Part shown: one piece after another, positions 60,018 to 64,000 of the stretch
Layout of the letters: every line of letters begins with the position of its first letter
How positions within the stretch are numbered: the first letter of the stretch is position 1
NCBI GenBank assembly: GCA_016712265.1
Contig: JADJRJ010000028.1
Coordinates: forward strand, 124,001 to 188,000
Length of the DNA stretch: 64,000 nucleotides
Direction of reading: 5' to 3'
Source: Gemmatimonadota bacterium
Lineage (GTDB): Bacteria > Gemmatimonadota > Gemmatimonadetes > Gemmatimonadales > Gemmatimonadaceae
The notes under the pieces: model-generated
What the model was told of the DNA's origin: nothing
What the model saw: only the letters and a program-made list of their open reading frames with translations
Database searches by the model: none
Position numbers and translations under genes: made by a program

Positions 60018-60175
60018 GACGCCAAGAAGCAGCGCGCCGGTGGCCGACGGGGTAAGGCGTGAGCGGGGAGGGCGATCCAGTCGTCAGGCTCCAGGATTCG
60101 AGACGTGAGCTGAGGACAAGCTAATGACGGCCAACACTCGCGGGCTGTGACATAACCCCAGTGTAAACCGCCAGG

Positions 60176-62227
60176 CTACTTCGGCGACTGGACCAGGCGC
60201 ACCATGTCCCGAAGCTCGTCCGCACTGTACGGTTTCGCGAGAAAGCCGGCCGCACCTCCAGGGACGGCTTCCGCCGACTCCTGCGAGTAGCCGCTCATGA
60301 GGATGACCATCACCTCGGGGTCCAGCAGGCGAAGTTCGCGGAAGGTCTCCCACCCGGAGAGCTCGGGCATCGTGAGGTCCAACAGCACGAGGTCAATTTC
60401 CGGTCCGCGTTCCGCGTAGACATCGAGGGCCGTGCGCCCGTTGTTCGCGGTCAGCACGTCGTAGCCATCCCGGCGGAGCACGCGCTCGGCCACGGTGGTG
60501 GCCCCCGGGTCGTCGTCCACGATGAGGATGGTTGCCGGTGTGCTCGCGGGGGAGGGCGTCACCAGGGAGGGTTGGCCTGGGGCGGCCGGCAGCAACACCG
60601 ATACGATGGTCCCGCTGTCGGGCTGCGAGGCGACGCGGATGGCTCCCCCATGTCCGCGAATGATTCCCAACACGGCGGCCAGGCCGAGTCCCCGTCCGGG
60701 TCCCTTGGTGGTGAAGAACGGATCGAACAGTCGTGAGAGCGCGGTTGCCGACATGCCCGTCCCCGTGTCGGACACCTCGAGGACGAGGTAGTCCCCCTCC
60801 GGGACGTCCATCCCGACATGCGCGCCGTTGAGCCAGGCGCGGGTGGCGAACATGCGCCGCGTGCGAATGGCAATGGTCCCCTGGGCGTCGCCCAGGGCAT
60901 CGGAGGCGTTGGTGATCAGGTTCATCACCACCTGGCGGAGTTGTGTGGCGTCGGCGCGCACGGGTGGGAGGTCGTCGCGCAGGTCCGTGGTGACCTGGGC
61001 CTTTTTGGAGACGACCGCCGTGAGCAACCGGCCCATCTCGCGCACCAGGCTCGAGAGGTCCACGGGTTCGATGACAAACCTTCCCTTGCCAGAGTAGGCC
61101 AGGAGCTGCCGCGTCAGCTCGGCAGCCCGTCGCGCGGCCAGCTGCAGGTCGTTGAGCAACGGCACGGCCGGGGAGTCTGGCGGCAGATCCTCGAGGGCGA
61201 GCGAAGCGTTGCCCAGGACCCCCACCAGGAGGTTGTTGAAGTCGTGGGCTACGCCGCCGGCCAGCACACCTAACGATTCCAGCTTCTGGGTGTGGCGCAC
61301 CTGCTCGGCCACGCGTGCGTGTTCTGCCTCCGCGGCACGGCGTTCCGTGACGTCCACGAGGTACCCCAGGAAGTGGGTCGCCTCGCCGTCCGCGTTGCGC
61401 ACCACCTTGGTGAAGTCGGTGACGATGCGGGTCCGTCCGTCGCCATGGGCCAGGCGATACTCCTGCTCGAACCAGGTCGCGCCGCGCGCCACGTGTTGCT
61501 GCACTTCAGCAGCGACCCGGGCCACGTCCTCGGGTGCCACGATGGATACGTAGGGGATGCGCCCCGACAGCAGTTCGGCCGGGGGGTGGCCGAGGACGGC
61601 CTCCACGTTCGGCGAGACGTATTCGACCGGCCATCCGTCGCTGTTACGCCACTTGAACACGACTGTTGGGCCGGCCGCGAACAACTGGCGTTCTTCCTGG
61701 AGCTCGCGGTCGTTCTCGCGCCAGTCGAGGGCGGTGGCGATCTCCCGGACGATCAGCTGGGCCACGTCCACTTCCTCTGGCGTGAAGTGCCGCGGCATGC
61801 AGGTGTAGATCATGAACTTGCCCCACACCCGCTCACGCCCAACCAGCGGCAGGAACAGCATGCCACGGATTCCCTCGGCGCGGATCGAGTCGATGTAAGG
61901 CGCGAGGGTAGGGTCGAGGTCGACGTCCGGGGACTGGATGGGCTCTGCGTCCAGGTCGCGCGGCGTCCACGGGGAATGTCCGTCCACGGCCGCGCGGTAC
62001 TGATCCGAGACGCCGCGCCATGCGACGAACCGACACACCTCGTGGTGATCGAACAGGAGCATCGAGGCCCGTTCGACCTGCAGCGCGGTGGCTAGCGCGT
62101 CCATGGCGTGCGAGTACAGCGCCTCGAGGGACGACTCGCGCGACAGCGCGGCCACCACGTGCGCGATGAGGTCCCGCGGGTGGGGGAGTGGCGTGCGGTC
62201 GGGACCGGAAAGCAGCGCGGAGGACAT
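60176..62227 (-). CDS. Hybrid sensor histidine kinase with receiver (GAF-PAS-HisKA-HATPase-REC)
   Basis: 683 residues from ATG 62227 (ATG 62287 would add 20). GAF about 15-165 (SMLLFDHHEVCRFVAWRGVSDQ), PAS about 185-295, HisKA H328 in GVAHDFNNLLVG, HATPase with NLITNASDAL, DTGTGMS, GLGLAAVLGIIRGHGG, and a C-terminal receiver (about 567-683: ILIVDDDPGATT, phospho-Asp about 620 in LLDLTMPE, LAKPYSADEL). Soluble. The REC may autoregulate or pass phosphate to an unknown Hpt protein. Orphan in this region. Confidence 0.93.
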   Translation of the reverse strand: MSSALLSGPDRTPLPHPRDLIAHVVAALSRESSLEALYSHAMDALATALQVERASMLLFDHHEVCRFVAWRGVSDQYRAAVDGHSPWTPRDLDAEPIQSPDVDLDPTLAPYIDSIRAEGIRGMLFLPLVGRERVWGKFMIYTCMPRHFTPEEVDVAQLIVREIATALDWRENDRELQEERQLFAAGPTVVFKWRNSDGWPVEYVSPNVEAVLGHPPAELLSGRIPYVSIVAPEDVARVAAEVQQHVARGATWFEQEYRLAHGDGRTRIVTDFTKVVRNADGEATHFLGYLVDVTERRAAEAEHARVAEQVRHTQKLESLGVLAGGVAHDFNNLLVGVLGNASLALEDLPPDSPAVPLLNDLQLAARRAAELTRQLLAYSGKGRFVIEPVDLSSLVREMGRLLTAVVSKKAQVTTDLRDDLPPVRADATQLRQVVMNLITNASDALGDAQGTIAIRTRRMFATRAWLNGAHVGMDVPEGDYLVLEVSDTGTGMSATALSRLFDPFFTTKGPGRGLGLAAVLGIIRGHGGAIRVASQPDSGTIVSVLLPAAPGQPSLVTPSPASTPATILIVDDDPGATTVAERVLRRDGYDVLTANNGRTALDVYAERGPEIDLVLLDLTMPELSGWETFRELRLLDPEVMVILMSGYSQESAEAVPGGAAGFLAKPYSADELRDMVRLVQSPK

Positions 62228-62374
62228 GGGCGTCGACAGGTGCGGGCTCGCGTTGCACAAGCTGAGAGCCGCCGCCCACGCGCACAAGCCACGGACCGTT
62301 AGACCTTGCTCATGCGCCCTGCCAGGGGTGAGGCGATCGAGCGCATCCCAGCCGCTCGATCGCCACGGGGAGGC

Positions 62375-62995
62375 CTACTTCTTCACCAACTGGTCGACCA
62401 TGACGTCGAGCTGGTGGTTGATGCGCACGCCCCAGATGCCATCGGTGCGGGCGGTGTACCCTGCCTTGGGGGTGGAGTGGACCATGGTGCCGTTGATGTA
62501 GTAGTCGATCTTGTCTCCACCCACGCGCACTTCCAGCGTGTTCACCGACGATCCCGTGCCTTCGGGCTTCTTGATCGCGTCGTGCGGGGTGCGGCCCTGC
62601 ACATCGTGCGTTGCCGCGTTGCCCCCGCGGTGCTTCACGATGTACGTCCCGTTCTGGCCAATCAGGAAGTAGACGTAATTCTGTGTGGAGTCAGCGAGGT
62701 TCGCCCCGCCAAACACGAGCCCGTAGTAGTTGTTGTGGCCGCTGGGCTTGTTCAGCATGAAGCGGCCGGACAGCGTGTAGTTTCCGCTCGCCTTGTTGTC
62801 ATCTTTCCAGAGGACAGCGGCGGGGCCTCCAACGACGTGAAATCCCCCTCCCATTGCCATGACCTTGACGTCGGGCGTGTTGTCGGGATCGGAGGCGCTG
62901 GTGCTTCGGTCCAGGCGCATGTGCCAACCGGCGGGGGCCTGGGCGGCGAGGGGGGCGGCGAGCAGGGTCGCCGCAACGGCGAGACGATGGAACAT
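62375..62995 (-). CDS. Secreted concanavalin-like/DUF1080-type beta-sandwich protein
   Basis: 206 residues from ATG 62995; signal peptide MFHRLAVAATLLAAPLAAQ. DPDNTPDVKVMAMGGGFHVVGGPAAVLW, NYTLSGRFMLNKPSGHNNYYGLVFGG, NYVYFLIGQNGTYIVKHRGG and NTLEVRVGGDKIDYYINGTMVHSTP follow the pattern of the jelly-roll LamG/3-keto-disaccharide-hydrolase-like fold. No catalytic residues can be assigned. Exported. Gap on either side of about 150-180 bp shows no other gene. Confidence 0.75.
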   Translation of the reverse strand: MFHRLAVAATLLAAPLAAQAPAGWHMRLDRSTSASDPDNTPDVKVMAMGGGFHVVGGPAAVLWKDDNKASGNYTLSGRFMLNKPSGHNNYYGLVFGGANLADSTQNYVYFLIGQNGTYIVKHRGGNAATHDVQGRTPHDAIKKPEGTGSSVNTLEVRVGGDKIDYYINGTMVHSTPKAGYTARTDGIWGVRINHQLDVMVDQLVKK

Positions 62996-63120
62996 GAGGG
63001 GGCTCCGGTGAACGGCCACGGGGGCCGGTGAGTGGTTCAGGGTGGAACATGACGGGAGGGCCGTGGGCTGGCTAGCCGCTGCCCATCTTGCGCGAGGCCA
63101 CTGGCTTGCGCACCCATGAG

Positions 63121-63183
63121 GCCGTCTGCCGTCTGCCGTCTGCCGTCTGCCGTCTGCCGTCTGCCGTCTGCCGTCTGCCGTCT
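63121..63183. repeat. Nine tandem copies of a 7-bp repeat
   Basis: GCCGTCT is repeated nine times exactly, without mismatch, over 63 bp. On the minus strand it reads AGACGGC and its last bases are part of the stop codon (63182-63184) of the PqiA-like gene. Because the unit is 7 bp it would shift frame on copy change, but it lies beyond the coding end. Confidence 0.95.
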
Positions 63184-63682
63184 ACCTCGTCGCCTCGGCT
63201 CCGTCCAGCTCGAGCAGCTGGAACGCGAGGTTCGACACCAGGCAGTAGCCCACGAAGTAGTAGAACCCGGAATCGATCACTGCATTGAGGTTGTCCGTGG
63301 CGACGGCGGCCAGATAGGCGATGAACACGCCCACCACAAAGACGTCCGCCATCGACCACTTGCTGAGCGAGCGGACCGTCAGGTACAGCCGACGGCGGCG
63401 CGCGACGTCCTTCATGGTCAGTATCACGAAGAACGCGATCGCCTTGAGGAACGGGATCGTCACCGAGAAGAGCAGGATGAGCCCGGCGACGAAGGCGTTG
63501 CCCGAGTTCCACAGACTGCGCACGGCCTCGATGATGCTCTGCGTTTGGCGGAAGATCTCCCGCGTGTTACCGAGCAGGGAGATCGAGGCCGTGATGGTCA
63601 TCATCGGCTGCAGCAAGCCGGGGATCAGCAGTGCAAGCGAGACGATCGTGAGGGTGATGGCGATGCGGTTGCGCGTGCTCAT
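63182..63682 (-). CDS. Paraquat-inducible protein A (PqiA) family membrane protein
   Basis: 166 residues from ATG 63682, about four helices: ITLTIVSLALLIPGLLQPMMTI, NAFVAGLILLFSVTIPFLKAIAFFVIL, SMADVFVVGVFIAYLAAVA, GFYYFVGYCLVSNLAFQLLEL. The arrangement KWSMADVFVVG and PFLKA fits a single PqiA domain (full PqiA has two). PqiA works with MCE proteins in lipid transport between membranes; no MCE gene is visible here. A shorter start at ATG 63721 is not preferred. Confidence 0.88.
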   Translation of the reverse strand: MSTRNRIAITLTIVSLALLIPGLLQPMMTITASISLLGNTREIFRQTQSIIEAVRSLWNSGNAFVAGLILLFSVTIPFLKAIAFFVILTMKDVARRRRLYLTVRSLSKWSMADVFVVGVFIAYLAAVATDNLNAVIDSGFYYFVGYCLVSNLAFQLLELDGAEATR

Positions 63683-63782
63683 GGCGACGGGAGGAGGGGC
63701 CACCAAGCATAGCATCTCCATGGGGGGACAGCGATGGGCGGCGACCTCCAGCGATCGGCGCCCACAGCTGTCGCTGCCGGCG

Positions 63783-64000
63783 TCAGAACGTCGGGGCGCC
63801 GACGTCGCAGGTCGCCTTCGTCCACAACACCCCCCTCGGCACTCCGTTCACGTCGACGGCGGCGAGTACGCTCCCGCAGGCGTTTACGGCGATGGCCGTC
63901 GAGCGCGTTTCTCCGGGATAGCGCAGGGTCGTCCCGACGCCGTTGAACGAGGTGTAGGCGGTCGGGACCACCACCCGGTTGATGATGGGGCCCAGGTAAC
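63783..64000 (-). CDS. C-terminal fragment of secreted repeat protein, cut by window edge
   Basis: The frame is open from the right edge: ...YLGPIINRVVVPTAYTSF, then TAIAVNACGSVLAAVDVNGVPRGVLW to stop at 63783 (about 72 codons seen). The ITAxNACGxVLAAVDVNG / RGVLW wording is like HAF-type extracellular repeats, weakly. The GTG at 63974 might be internal. No more can be said without the right-hand sequence. Confidence 0.45.
   Translation of the reverse strand, partial: YLGPIINRVVVPTAYTSFNGVGTTLRYPGETRSTAIAVNACGSVLAAVDVNGVPRGVLWTKATCDVGAPTF

Noticed and set aside
63121..63183. Heptamer repeats as phase-variable coding repeat
   Set aside because: They lie outside the reading frame, touching only the stop codon, so copy change would not alter the protein.
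1..64000. tRNA or rRNA genes
   Set aside because: No cloverleaf-like or rRNA-like stretch was noticed in any intergenic gap; a tRNA search was not possible here.

Overview
The window is about 67% GC and gene-dense, with short intergenic gaps, many GTG starts and many ATGA or TGATG stop/start overlaps. Gene content and protein style (numerous secreted or lipoprotein hydrolases, PD40/BNR beta-propellers, alpha-type glutamine synthetase, YggX, a split divergent arginine cluster) suggest a chromosomal segment from a member of Gemmatimonadota. That taxonomic call is inference; no rRNA or tRNA gene is present to support it.

Layout. 1-5943: arginine biosynthesis as two divergent arms, argH(partial)-argG-argR leftwards and argC-argB-argD rightwards, with ArgR-type operators over the argG and argC promoters. 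5944-10441: an iodotyrosine-deiodinase-like flavoprotein, a beta-barrel protein, a tail-anchored [FeFe]-hydrogenase-like protein and a MoeB/ThiF-rhodanese fusion. 10442-15512: a structured leader followed by a tight five-gene operon of three pilin-like subunits, a PapD-like chaperone and a short outer-membrane barrel in the place of an usher, the strongest candidate here for an undescribed system. 15.6-21.3 kb: YggX, a cold-shock protein, two small zinc-ribbon proteins, a stomatin-like protein, a PD40 protein and an S41 protease. 21.5-23.6 kb: a MerR-like / SDR / plasmid-type RepA-like operon. 23.7-29.0 kb: two sensor kinases, a stand-alone receiver, a bipolar acidic/histone-H1-like protein and a zinc-ribbon-TPR membrane protein. 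29.1-32 kb: glnA, a cluster of long hairpin repeats, then DUF2892-ECF sigma-anti-sigma.

32-46 kb holds mostly exported or envelope proteins: prolyl oligopeptidase, TSUP transporter, a class A beta-lactamase-like protein, a Tat-exported hydantoinase-like amidohydrolase, a frameshifted phytase-like esterase, a 1103-residue BNR propeller and an Ig-like lipoprotein. 46.3-56.1 kb is a TetR-controlled locus: a divergent unrecognised enzyme, a perfect palindromic operator, then TetR, a 1488-residue propeller/amidohydrolase/beta-lactamase fusion and an N-acyl-D-amino-acid deacylase with coupled starts, followed by an M28 peptidase. It looks like periplasmic degradation of modified peptides or amino acids. 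56.1-64 kb: an HTTM membrane protein with a small partner, a GtrB/GT39 glycosylation pair, a hybrid sensor kinase, a secreted protein, a PqiA-like protein with a heptamer tandem repeat at its stop codon, and a partial gene at the right edge.

Two repeat classes stand out: long imperfect hairpins built from 9-bp units, with copies lying just behind gene 3' ends (near 5.96, 21.42, 30.46 and 30.69 kb), and a nine-copy 7-bp tandem repeat at 63121-63183. No CRISPR array, insertion sequence, tRNA or rRNA was seen.
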